A stretch of DNA of 64,000 nt, from NCBI RefSeq assembly GCF_037095735.1, contig NZ_JBAWKD010000009.1, forward strand, positions 1 through 64,000, read 5' to 3'. The DNA is from Frigidibacter sp037095735. Lineage in GTDB: Bacteria; Pseudomonadota; Alphaproteobacteria; Rhodobacterales; Rhodobacteraceae. Below the pieces are notes generated by a model. That model had not been told where the DNA came from and did not search any database. It saw nothing but the letters and a program-made list of their open reading frames with translations. Each line of letters begins with the position of its first letter. Position 1 is the first letter of the stretch. Position numbers and translations under genes: made by a program. Positions 34,011 through 41,329 of this stretch are shown here, in pieces.

Positions 34011-34433
34011 ATGACCACCGCGCCCCTCTACACCACCAAGGCCCATGTCACCGGCGGTCGCGACGGGCGCGGCGTCACCTCGGACGGCAGGCTTTCCGTG
34101 CGTTTGACCCCGCCGCGGGAACTCGGTGGCTCGGGCGAGGGCACCAATCCCGAGCAGCTGTTCGGGGTCGGTTACGCCGCCTGCTTCCTCAGCGCGCTGA
34201 AGCTGGTCGCCGGCCAGCAGAAGATCCCCCTGCCGCCCGAAACCGCGATCGACGTCTCGACCACGATCGGCAAGCGCGAGGACGGCGGCTTCCAGCTGTC
34301 GGTCGAACTCGGCGTGTTCCTGCCGGGTGTCAGCGCCGAGGATGCCGAGGACCTGTTCTTCAGAACCCACGCCGTCTGCCCTTATACGCACGCCACCAAG
34401 GGAAACATCCCGGTGGTGACCAGACTGGTGTGA
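34011..34433 (+). CDS. ohr: Organic hydroperoxide resistance protein (Ohr)
   Basis: A 140-residue thiol peroxidase that reduces organic peroxides and fatty-acid hydroperoxides. The catalytic pair is Cys58 (GYAACFLSAL) and Cys123 (THAVCPYTHATKGN), with Arg near residue 20 (GGRDGRG). Length and motifs are typical for the Ohr subgroup rather than OsmC (which shares the fold). It is expressed from the divergent ohrR promoter region and followed by a strong hairpin. Confidence 0.95.
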   Translation: MTTAPLYTTKAHVTGGRDGRGVTSDGRLSVRLTPPRELGGSGEGTNPEQLFGVGYAACFLSALKLVAGQQKIPLPPETAIDVSTTIGKREDGGFQLSVELGVFLPGVSAEDAEDLFFRTHAVCPYTHATKGNIPVVTRLV

Positions 34434-34457
34434 TGCCGCAGGCGCAATGCCGCGGCG

Positions 34458-34489
34458 CAGGGCGACCCGGTGGTCAGCGGGTCGCCCTG
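34458..34489 (+). terminator. Terminator of ohr
   Basis: A perfect 11-bp stem (CAGGGCGACCC / GGGTCGCCCTG) with a 10-nt loop starts 25 bp after the ohr stop, followed by ACCCTATCCTG. It is weak in T, but the stem is very stable. Confidence 0.6.
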
Positions 34490-34544
34490 ACCCTATCCTG
34501 AGGGAGCCCGCCCTGGACGCGGGTGCAACCCGAAGGAGGCCCTG

Positions 34545-34742
34545 ATGAGCCGACATCTCGTGGACAAGCGCAGCCCCAGCGATGGCGGGCGCATGAAACA
34601 TTTCGTCGCCGCCGAGCGGCGCAGCGGACCTGAAGGGTCCCACCCGGCCGTGATGACGAAGCTGCGCGAGCCGAAGCTGGTCGCCGGCGGCACGCGTCGG
34701 ATGAAAGAGTTCCTGCGCATCGCGCGCGGACATACGGTCTGA
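34545..34742 (+). CDS. Small basic protein of unknown function
   Basis: A 65-residue, Arg/Lys/His-rich protein without a signal peptide or membrane segment. AGGAGG lies six bases before the ATG, the main evidence that it is real. It sits between two stable hairpins (34458-34489 and 34791-34817) and so is probably transcribed by itself. No domain is recognised; a nucleic-acid-binding or protein-interaction role is only a guess from the charge. Confidence 0.5.
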   Translation: MSRHLVDKRSPSDGGRMKHFVAAERRSGPEGSHPAVMTKLREPKLVAGGTRRMKEFLRIARGHTV

Positions 34743-34790
34743 CCGGATCGACGACCGGTCTACGGCACGCCCGAGGGGACCGGGCAAGGG

Positions 34791-34817
34791 GGGGCGGTGG
34801 AGTGGGGCCACCGCCCC
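34791..34817. terminator. Bidirectional terminator between the small basic gene and the AI-2E gene
   Basis: A perfect 10-bp stem (GGGGCGGTGG / CCACCGCCCC) with a 7-nt loop, followed by TTCTCC on plus. It lies between the convergent stops at 34742 and 34842. Confidence 0.65.
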
Positions 34818-34841
34818 TTCTCCAATCCGCCCCTGTCCCGT

Positions 34842-36176
34842 TCAGACGGCAAGCCGGCCGTTCGGGGCCTTTTCGTCGCCGGTCTCGCGCTGGCCGTCGT
34901 CACCGCGCACCTCGTCCCCTTCAGGGCCCAGGGGCGCGGGCTTCTCGCCACCCAGGAAGTTGCCCAGGCGCTCGAGCCCCGGAATGTGGTCGCACAGCAC
35001 CCGCATCACCACCAGCATCGGCACCGCGACGATCATCCCCGCCACCGACCACAGCCAGGCCCAGAGCGCGATGGTGATGAAGACCACCACCGTGTTCATC
35101 TCGAGCCGGCGCGAGACGAAGTAGGGCGTTACCAGCTGCCCCTCGATCGACGAGAGCAGCACGTAGGTCCCGCCCACCATCAGCGGCGTCACGAAGCCCG
35201 GCATCGAGACCAGCGCGATGATCGTCGCGACCACCGCCCCGGCGCCAAGGCCGATGTAGGGGATATAGTTCAGCAGGAAGGCCGCGATACCGATCACGAT
35301 CGGTGCAGGCATCCCCCAGAGCCACATCGCGGTGCCGATCGCCACGCCAAGGCCTGCGTTGATGATGGTGATGGTGCCAAGATAGCTGCCCAGGCTCGCC
35401 TCGATCTCGCGCAGCGCCGAATAGGCGCGGCGCTTCTCGCCCATCATGTCGAAGCTCTGCACGATCTTGAGGTAGAGAAGATCGCCCGAGGCCAGCAGGA
35501 AGAACAGCAGGAGCAGCACGAACATCAGCTGCCCGGCCAGCGCCGGGGTCGAGCTGAGCACCATCAGCAGGATGTTGGTGCTGTCCACCGGCACGAGGTC
35601 GTTCATCGTCTGCTTGGCATTGTCCGCGCGCCTTTCGCGGGCCGAGCGCTCGTCGGGCGGCGGCTCTTCGCCGGCCTTGGCGTCGGGCGCCGGGGCGGGC
35701 TCGCCCTTGGCCTCGGCGGGCAGGGACGAGGCGACATCCGGCGGCGGCGGCGGCGCCTCGCCCTTGGCGGCGTTGTCGATCTTCTCCTGCATGTCGCGGA
35801 ACTTCTCGAGCTGCTTCGAGAGGCCTTGGAACTTCACCTCGAGCCGCTCGGCGATCTGCGGCGCGCCGCTGGCCATGTTGCTGGCCGGACCCGACAGCGC
35901 CACCGCGATCATCACGAGGATCGCGACCAGCCCCGCGATCACCAGCGTCGCCGTGGCGGCCGAGGGGATGCCCAACCGTTCGGCCTTGCGGCGCAGGGGG
36001 GCGAAGACGAAGAACAGCAGCACCGACATCGACAGCGGCATCAGGAAATCGCGGGCATGGGCGATCGAGCCGAAGGCCGCGATCAGGAAAAGCCCTATCA
36101 CCGCCCAGCGCGGACCAAGCCTGACCTTCGGCTGCTGGAGGGGATCGTCGACGTTCGTCTGCGCATCTGCGGGCAT
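34842..36176 (-). CDS. AI-2E-family transporter with an acidic, proline-rich insert
   Basis: A 444-residue inner-membrane protein of the AI-2E (YdiK/TqsA/PerM) family. Two helices are near the N-terminus, a long soluble segment with a coiled-coil (FQGLSKQLEKFRDMQEK), then five to six helices including GIAAFLLNYIPYIGLGAGAVV and the C-terminal LWSVAGMIVAVPML. The soluble segment holds an unusual insert at about residues 138-185 rich in Pro, Ala, Glu and Lys (including PPPPP). The ATG at 36176 has AGGAG before it; a TTG at 36194 would add six residues. Relatives export autoinducer 2 or exchange ions; the substrate here is unknown. Confidence 0.85.
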   Translation of the reverse strand: MPADAQTNVDDPLQQPKVRLGPRWAVIGLFLIAAFGSIAHARDFLMPLSMSVLLFFVFAPLRRKAERLGIPSAATATLVIAGLVAILVMIAVALSGPASNMASGAPQIAERLEVKFQGLSKQLEKFRDMQEKIDNAAKGEAPPPPPDVASSLPAEAKGEPAPAPDAKAGEEPPPDERSARERRADNAKQTMNDLVPVDSTNILLMVLSSTPALAGQLMFVLLLLFFLLASGDLLYLKIVQSFDMMGEKRRAYSALREIEASLGSYLGTITIINAGLGVAIGTAMWLWGMPAPIVIGIAAFLLNYIPYIGLGAGAVVATIIALVSMPGFVTPLMVGGTYVLLSSIEGQLVTPYFVSRRLEMNTVVVFITIALWAWLWSVAGMIVAVPMLVVMRVLCDHIPGLERLGNFLGGEKPAPLGPEGDEVRGDDGQRETGDEKAPNGRLAV

Positions 36177-36258
36177 CGCGGGCTCCTGCTCCAACCCTGC
36201 CGCAACACGCCGAGGCGGGATTTGTTTCGCGGTCCGGGGCCCCGGCGCGAAAGAATCC

Positions 36259-36963
36259 TCAGATCATCCGGATCGAACCCTTCTCGACCGACAGCACGTA
36301 GCCCTTGCGGGCGATGTTCTTCACCAGAAGCTCGGTCACCAGCTGGTTGCCCAGCGCATCGCGCAGACGCTTGATCCGGGTGGCCCCGGCCGCCTCGTCG
36401 CAATCGGCGGCGTCGCGGCCCGAGATCACGGCCTCGATCTGCGCGCCGGTCAGCACCTCTCCGTCCATCCGCGCCTCTGCCAGCACCGCCAGCGTCTCGA
36501 TCGCCGCGGGGGTCAGCTTGAAGGTCAGGTCGTTCAGCGCCACGGCGTTTTCAGCCCGGCTGATGACCAGCGACACCACCTCGATCCCCTGGCGCTGGAT
36601 GGTTCCCATCCGCCGGTTCAGCCCGAGGATCACCACCAGGAAGACCAGCGCCGCCACCAGAAGCGCGGTGGAAAAGGCCAGCAGCACGAAGATGATCATC
36701 CGATACGAGTTAAGAACCTCTGAAAACGCCGTGCCGGACTGGGCCAGAACCTCGAGCAGCCGGATCTCGGCCGGGGCGACCAGCGCGTCGTTGTCGACGA
36801 AGATCCGCTCGACCCGTTCGTTGAAGGCATTGGCGTCGGGAAGGTTGGCGAACAGCATCGCCGCCGTGATCGCAAGGATCGCGACGATGGCGGCGATCCC
36901 CACCAGAAGCACGCGGTGCGAGTGGCGCAGCTGCTCAGTAGCGGAGGAAGTATCGTCCTGCAC
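36259..36963 (-). CDS. Membrane-anchored protein with OmpR-type winged-helix domain
   Basis: A 234-residue protein with two membrane helices (about residues 18-38 and 88-114) around a ~50-residue loop. A C-terminal domain (about 140-226) reads like the OmpR/PhoB effector fold: FKLTPAAIETLAVLAEA, then TRIKRLRDALG, then KNIARKGYVLSVEK, i.e. hydrophobic core, recognition helix and the terminal G-Y-x-L hairpin. No receiver domain and no HAMP are seen. The predicted topology puts this domain and the N-terminus in the cytoplasm. A one-component membrane-bound regulator is inferred. The start is GTG. Its 5' end overlaps the 3' end of the upstream secreted-protein gene by 29 bases. Confidence 0.7.
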   Translation of the reverse strand: MQDDTSSATEQLRHSHRVLLVGIAAIVAILAITAAMLFANLPDANAFNERVERIFVDNDALVAPAEIRLLEVLAQSGTAFSEVLNSYRMIIFVLLAFSTALLVAALVFLVVILGLNRRMGTIQRQGIEVVSLVISRAENAVALNDLTFKLTPAAIETLAVLAEARMDGEVLTGAQIEAVISGRDAADCDEAAGATRIKRLRDALGNQLVTELLVKNIARKGYVLSVEKGSIRMI

Positions 36964-37237
36964 TGGCTTTCCTTGAGTCGAGTCCTTCGGGTCCGAAGAT
37001 CGACATGATACTCAGCAGCGTCCAGCCGTCACGTGCCAGACGCGGCGCCAGCGCATCGGCCGCCGCCCCGCGCGAGCCGCAGGCGCCTTCGGGGATCTGG
37101 GCCACGCCGTAATGCAGCTGCAGGGCCCCGCCCTCGCGCTTGGCCTTGTAGTCGGCATAGCAGTCGGCCCGGGCGGCACCGGCACCGGTACCGAGGGCCA
37201 GCGCAAGCAGGACGGGAAGGGCGAGGGACGCTTTCAT
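36935..37237 (-). CDS. Small secreted protein of unknown function
   Basis: A 100-residue protein with a signal peptide (about residues 1-24, MKASLALPVLLALALGTG...ARA), then a mature part starting DCYADYKAKR with two cysteines (probably one disulfide) and ending YFLRY. The ATG at 37237 was chosen because the signal peptide begins there; the longer frame adds a non-protein-like lead. No domain is recognised. The overlap with the winged-helix gene makes coupled translation likely, so the two products may work together. Confidence 0.72.
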   Translation of the reverse strand: MKASLALPVLLALALGTGAGAARADCYADYKAKREGGALQLHYGVAQIPEGACGSRGAAADALAPRLARDGWTLLSIMSIFGPEGLDSRKASAGRYFLRY

Positions 37238-37298
37238 GCCGGCGATCCTGCGCAAGACGCCGCCGCTATGCAATCGCCGGGGCACATTTCTGCCCGTG

Positions 37299-37311
37299 TT
37301 ATCGGATAACC
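37299..37311. promoter_or_regulatory. 13-bp palindrome in a divergent promoter region
   Basis: GTTATCGGATAAC is a perfect 6-1-6 palindrome in the 172-bp gap between two divergent secreted-protein genes, 62 bp from one start and 99 bp from the other. Position and symmetry fit a regulator operator; its identity is unknown. Confidence 0.4.
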
Positions 37312-37409
37312 GGTCCCCGATATTGCCCTTCCGCGTTCACTCGTCACATCTGCTGCCATCCGCGACACCGGCCCGCCGGCGCTCGTGCTGTCCTCTTGAG
37401 GAGAAACCG

Positions 37410-38045
37410 ATGGACATCCGTCTGCCCCGACTGAAGACCCTTGCCGCGACGCTGACCGCCGCGGCGCTCGCGTTCGGAACGGTCGCCACCCCCGTGCAGG
37501 CCGAGAACCGCGATCGCGAGATGCTCACCATCCTCGGCGGGCTCGCCGCGGCCGGCATCCTGCTGAACCAGACCCAGAACAGCCGCGGGGGCGTCACCGT
37601 CTATCAGGCCGACCGCGGCTACGGCTATCAGGGCCGCAACTACGGCTATCAGGCCGAACAGCCGCGGTTCCGCCGCGGCTATGACGATCCGCGCTATTAC
37701 CGCTATGGTGCGCCGCCGGCCTATGGCTACGACCAGCCGCGCGGCAATGGCTGGGGATACGACCGCGGCTATGCCCGCGGGCATGACCGCCGCGACGACT
37801 GGCGCCATGACCAGCGCCGCGACCTGCGCAGCGACAACGGGCGCCAGCTGATCCCCTCGCGCTGCATCGGCACCGGCCGCGTCGGCGGCCGCATGGCCAA
37901 TGTCGTGAACGAGGACTGCTACCGCGGCGTCTCGGGCCGCGGCTTCCCGAACGACTGCGCCGTGGACGTGCGCACCCGCCACGGCAAGAAGGAGGCCTAC
38001 GGGCTGAACTGCCTGGGCCGGCTGGGCTACGACACCCGGCGCTGA
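37410..38045 (+). CDS. Secreted Tyr/Gly/Arg-rich protein
   Basis: A 211-residue exported protein. The signal peptide spans about residues 1-31 (ending VQAEN). The middle has repeated Tyr-Gly-Tyr-Gln / Arg-Gly units (YGYQGRNYGYQ) of low complexity. The C-terminal ~60 residues have four cysteines (IPSRCIGTGRV, NEDCYRG, NDCAVDV, LNCLGRLGY) that look like a small disulfide-bonded domain. GAGGAG lies upstream of the ATG. It is possibly periplasmic or surface-attached; function unknown. It lies 59 bp before rnhB. Confidence 0.75.
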   Translation: MDIRLPRLKTLAATLTAAALAFGTVATPVQAENRDREMLTILGGLAAAGILLNQTQNSRGGVTVYQADRGYGYQGRNYGYQAEQPRFRRGYDDPRYYRYGAPPAYGYDQPRGNGWGYDRGYARGHDRRDDWRHDQRRDLRSDNGRQLIPSRCIGTGRVGGRMANVVNEDCYRGVSGRGFPNDCAVDVRTRHGKKEAYGLNCLGRLGYDTRR

Positions 38046-38104
38046 GCGCCGCGACACGGCCGGATGCGCCTTGACGACTGGCGCATCCGGCGCTTTCTGG
38101 GCCC

Positions 38105-38794
38105 ATGTCCGATGTGCCCAGCCCCCGCCGCCCGAAGCCTGCCGCCCCCACCGGCGAAAAGCCCGCGGGCCCCGATTTCCTGCACGAGACCGAGGCGATG
38201 GCCTCTGGCGCGCGCTTCGTCGCGGGCTGCGACGAGGTCGGGCGCGGGCCGCTGTGCGGGCCGGTGGTGGCCGCGGCGGTGATCCTCGATCCCGACCGGA
38301 TTCCGCCGGGGCTGAACGACAGCAAGAAGCTGTCGGCCGGACGGCGGCGCGTGCTGGAAGCGCAGATCATGGAGACCGCGGTCTGGGCGGTGGGCCTGGC
38401 CACGGTCGAGGAGATCGACGAGATCAACATCCTGCGCGCCGCGCATCTGGCGATGTGCCGGGCGGTTTCGGGGCTGCTGCGGCGCCCGGACCTGGTGCTG
38501 ATCGACGGCAACATGATCCCGCGCGGCTTCCCCGCCGCCGGCCTGCCGCTGGTGAAGGGCGACACCCGCTCGCTCTCGATCGCGGCGGCCTCGATCATCG
38601 CCAAGGAGCACCGCGACCGGGTCATGGTGGACCTTGCGCAACAGCATCCGGGATACGGCTGGGACCACAACGCCGGATACCCGACACGCGAGCATCTGCA
38701 GGCGCTTCTAGATTTGGGGGCCACCCCTCACCATAGAAGGTCCTTTAAGCCCGTCCACAATATCTTGTATCAAGAGGTTTCTATAACCCCTTGA
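38105..38794 (+). CDS. rnhB: Ribonuclease HII
   Basis: A 229-residue RNase HII that removes RNA from RNA/DNA hybrids and single ribonucleotides. The active-site motif CDEVGRGPLCGPVVAAAV (about residues 43-60) has the paired Asp-Glu; a further catalytic Asp lies in VLIDGN (about 131-136) and the GYGWDHNAGYPTREH motif follows. The last residues (NILYQEV) lie in an AT-rich stretch with an inverted repeat. It sits immediately upstream of ccrM, an arrangement that recurs in Rhodobacterales. Confidence 0.95.
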   Translation: MSDVPSPRRPKPAAPTGEKPAGPDFLHETEAMASGARFVAGCDEVGRGPLCGPVVAAAVILDPDRIPPGLNDSKKLSAGRRRVLEAQIMETAVWAVGLATVEEIDEINILRAAHLAMCRAVSGLLRRPDLVLIDGNMIPRGFPAAGLPLVKGDTRSLSIAAASIIAKEHRDRVMVDLAQQHPGYGWDHNAGYPTREHLQALLDLGATPHHRRSFKPVHNILYQEVSITP

Positions 38795-38831
38795 TTCAAA
38801 AAAGAATTTGACGGCGAATCGGCGCTGACTC
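38769..38831 (+). promoter_or_regulatory. ccrM upstream control region with three GANTC sites and an inverted repeat
   Basis: Three GANTC sites (GATTC 38793-38797, GAATC 38816-38820, GACTC 38827-38831) lie within 39 bp just ahead of the ccrM start. The first touches an imperfect AT-rich inverted repeat: ATCAAG (38769-38774) with CTTGAT (38790-38795) and GGTT/AACC inside. A TTGACG (38808-38813) could be a -35, but no matching -10 was found. In Caulobacter GANTC methylation in the ccrM promoter changes its activity; the same is inferred here. Confidence 0.6.
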
Positions 38832-38881
38832 ATCCTGTGGACACAAACCGGCACAAAATAAAGCCGGATGCAGGAGCAGAC

Positions 38882-40003
38882 ATGGCGAAGACGATGACCG
38901 CGGCGGCCCCGAAGGCCTTGCCGCTCAACACGATCATTGACGGAGATTGCATCGAGGTGATGCGCGGCCTTCCCGAGGCCTCGGTCGACCTGATCTTCGC
39001 CGACCCGCCCTACAACCTGCAACTGCGCGGCGACCTGCACCGCCCCGACAATTCCCGCGTCGATGCCGTCGACGACCACTGGGACCAGTTCTCCAGCTTC
39101 GAGGCCTACGACCGCTTCACCCGCGACTGGCTGGCCGCGGCGCGGCGGATCCTGAAGCCGAACGGGGCGCTTTGGGTCATCGGGTCCTATCACAACGTCT
39201 TCCGCATGGGCGCCGAGCTGCAGAACCAGGGGTTCTGGATCCTCAACGACGTGGTCTGGCGCAAGTCGAACCCGATGCCGAACTTCCGCGGCAAGCGCTT
39301 CACCAATGCGCACGAGACCCTGATCTGGGCCTCGAAATCCGAGGCCGGGAAATACACCTTCAACTATGAGGCGCTGAAAGCCCTTAACGAAGGTGTGCAG
39401 ATGCGGTCGGACTGGATGATCCCGCTGTGCACCGGGTCGGAACGCCTGAAGGACGCGAACGGCGACAAGGCGCATCCGACGCAGAAGCCCGAGGCGCTGC
39501 TGCACCGGGTGCTGGTCGGCACGACCAACCCCGGCGACGTGGTGCTGGACCCGTTCTTCGGCACCGGCACCACCGGCGCGGTGGCGAAGATGCTGGGCCG
39601 CGACTTCATCGGGATCGAGCGCGAGGCCGACTATCGCCGCGTGGCCGAAGAGCGCATCGCCCGCGTGCGCAAGTTCGACAAATCCGCCCTTGAAACAACC
39701 ACTTCCAAGCGCGCCGAGCCGCGCGTGCCCTTCGGCACCGTGGTCGAGCGCGGCATGCTGCGCCCGGGCGAAGAGCTGTTCAGCCCCCGCGGCGGCGTGG
39801 CCAAGGTCCGCGCCGACGGCACGCTGATCGGGCTGGACGTCAAGGGCTCGATCCACCAGGTCGGCGCCCATCTGGAAGGCGCGCCCAGCTGCAACGGCTG
39901 GACCTACTGGCACTTCAAGCGCGACGGGAAGCTGATCCCGATCGACATCCTGCGCCAGCAGATCCGCGCCGAGATCGAGGCCGACGCCCGCCCCGCGCAC
40001 TGA
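38882..40003 (+). CDS. ccrM: Cell-cycle-regulated adenine DNA methyltransferase CcrM (GANTC)
   Basis: A 373-residue beta-class N6-adenine methyltransferase. The catalytic motif DPPYNL is at residues 41-46 and the AdoMet motif DPFFGTGTTGA comes later, the order of the beta class. The C-terminal ~80 residues (from about 290: RAEPRVPFGTVVERG... to the end) match the extra domain that distinguishes CcrM from simple HinfI-type enzymes. Alphaproteobacterial CcrM methylates the A of GANTC once per cell cycle. The ATG at 38882 has AGGAG upstream; a GTG at 38837 would add 15 residues but lacks a ribosome site. A strong terminator follows, so it is monocistronic at its 3' end. Confidence 0.95.
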   Translation: MAKTMTAAAPKALPLNTIIDGDCIEVMRGLPEASVDLIFADPPYNLQLRGDLHRPDNSRVDAVDDHWDQFSSFEAYDRFTRDWLAAARRILKPNGALWVIGSYHNVFRMGAELQNQGFWILNDVVWRKSNPMPNFRGKRFTNAHETLIWASKSEAGKYTFNYEALKALNEGVQMRSDWMIPLCTGSERLKDANGDKAHPTQKPEALLHRVLVGTTNPGDVVLDPFFGTGTTGAVAKMLGRDFIGIEREADYRRVAEERIARVRKFDKSALETTTSKRAEPRVPFGTVVERGMLRPGEELFSPRGGVAKVRADGTLIGLDVKGSIHQVGAHLEGAPSCNGWTYWHFKRDGKLIPIDILRQQIRAEIEADARPAH

Positions 40004-40081
40004 TTTCCCGACATTCCCGGCCCCTGCCGGAGAGCGAACCGCCGGTGTCGGCGGGCGCCCTGCGCCTGCGACACTCACTTG

Positions 40082-40118
40082 CCCCGCCGTCTTCGCACGG
40101 CGGGGATTTTTCGTTTTT
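40082..40118 (+). terminator. Rho-independent terminator after ccrM
   Basis: A perfect 9-bp stem (CCCCGCCGT / ACGGCGGGG) with loop CTTCGC is followed by ATTTTTCGTTTTT. It is a textbook intrinsic terminator, 79 bp after the ccrM stop. Confidence 0.95.
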
Positions 40119-40145
40119 GGCCAACGGGATGAGGGGGGGTGACAT

Positions 40146-40177
40146 CCGTGCACCCGCCGTACACCCCCCGTACACCC
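40146..40177 (+). repeat. Three direct repeats at 11-bp spacing
   Basis: CCGTGCACCC (40146-40155), CCGTACACCC (40157-40166) and CCGTACACCC (40168-40177) recur every 11 bp, one helical turn apart. They lie about 90 bp upstream of the GSCFA gene and after the ccrM terminator. Phased direct repeats of this kind can bind activators on one DNA face. No known factor is recognised. Confidence 0.5.
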
Positions 40178-40264
40178 CCTGCGGGCGATTTCTTGAGCCT
40201 TCGTCTACCCTTGGCCCCGCGAAGCCGCTTGGCCGCAGCGCGCCCGGCTTGCTAGGATCGCGCC

Positions 40265-41329
40265 ATGGATCACCCTTATGCCTCCCTCCCCGCCGGGGCC
40301 TTCTGGAGCACCGGCACCGCCGCGGCGGCCCCGGCGGCGCTGCATGGCATCTTCGCGCCGCAGGTGGCGGTGACCGGCGAGACCCGGATCACGACGGCGG
40401 GGTCGTGCTTCGCCCAGCACATCGGTCGGGCGCTGGCCCGCGCGGGCGTCGCGGTGCAGGATGCCGAGCCGCCCCCTGCCCTGCCGGTGGCCCTGAGCGA
40501 GGAGAGGCTGCGGGCCTGGGGCTACGGGCTCTATTCCGGGCGCTATGGCAACATCTACACCGCGCGGCAGATGCTGCAGCTTCTGCAGGAGATCGCCGAG
40601 GGCACGCCGCGGACGGAAGCCTGGAGCCGCGGGCTGCGGGTCTTCGATGCGCTGCGCCCGAATGTCGAGCCCGAGGGGCTGGAGACCGAGGCCGAGATGC
40701 TGGCGCTGCGCGAGGCGCATCTGCTGGCGGTGGGGCGGATGCTGCTGGAGACGGATGTCTTCGTCTTCACGCTGGGCCTGACCGAGGCCTGGGCGAACCG
40801 CGCGACGGGGCTTGTCTATCCGACGGCGCCGGGGGTGATCGCGGGGGCCTATGACCCGGCTTCGCATGGTTTCGTGAACTTCCGGGTGGCCGAGGTGCGC
40901 GCGGATCTGGAGGCGATCCTCGCGCTGCTGCGCGCGTTCAACCCGGCGATGCGGATGATCGTCACCGTCTCGCCGGTGTCGCTGTCGGCCACGGCTTCGG
41001 GTGGGCATGTGCTGACGGCGACGACGGCGTCGAAGGCGGTGCTGCGGGCGGCGGCGGGCGGCTTCGCGGCGGCGCATCCGGGCGTGGTGGACTATTTCCC
41101 CAGCTTCGAGATCGTCACCAACCCGGCCGCGCGCGGCGCCTTCTTCGCGGAGGGCGCGCGCGAGGTGCGACCCGAGGGGGTAGCGGCGGTGATGGCGGTG
41201 TTTCTGGCCGCGCATGGGCTGGTCGCGGGCGAGGCCCCCGCGCCGCGGGCCGTGGCCAGGGTCGAGGTCGAAGAGGACGGCGACGCGGTGATCTGCGAGG
41301 ACCTGCTTCTGGACGCGTTCCGCAAATGA
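40265..41329 (+). CDS. GSCFA-domain protein
   Basis: A 354-residue protein of the GSCFA family, named after the motif that is literally present at residues 46-50 within TTAGSCFAQHIGRAL. The family shows an SGNH-hydrolase-like pattern: nucleophile region near the N-terminus, then TLGLTEAW near residue 169, and VTVSPVSLSATASGGHV farther on. A role as esterase or acyl/pyruvyl-type transferase acting on surface glycans is suspected but unproved. The stop overlaps the next gene by four bases (ATGA). Confidence 0.82.
   Translation: MDHPYASLPAGAFWSTGTAAAAPAALHGIFAPQVAVTGETRITTAGSCFAQHIGRALARAGVAVQDAEPPPALPVALSEERLRAWGYGLYSGRYGNIYTARQMLQLLQEIAEGTPRTEAWSRGLRVFDALRPNVEPEGLETEAEMLALREAHLLAVGRMLLETDVFVFTLGLTEAWANRATGLVYPTAPGVIAGAYDPASHGFVNFRVAEVRADLEAILALLRAFNPAMRMIVTVSPVSLSATASGGHVLTATTASKAVLRAAAGGFAAAHPGVVDYFPSFEIVTNPAARGAFFAEGAREVRPEGVAAVMAVFLAAHGLVAGEAPAPRAVARVEVEEDGDAVICEDLLLDAFRK

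Noticed and set aside
38740..38830. AT-rich patch as a sign of horizontal transfer
   Set aside because: It covers only the rnhB end and promoter region; rnhB and ccrM have normal composition and are core genes.
38753..38842. GTCCACA and TGTGGAC inverted pair around the ccrM control region, resembling DnaA-box cores
   Set aside because: Only about 6-7 of 9 bases fit a DnaA box, and the 76-bp distance makes pairing doubtful. Not enough to claim DnaA control.
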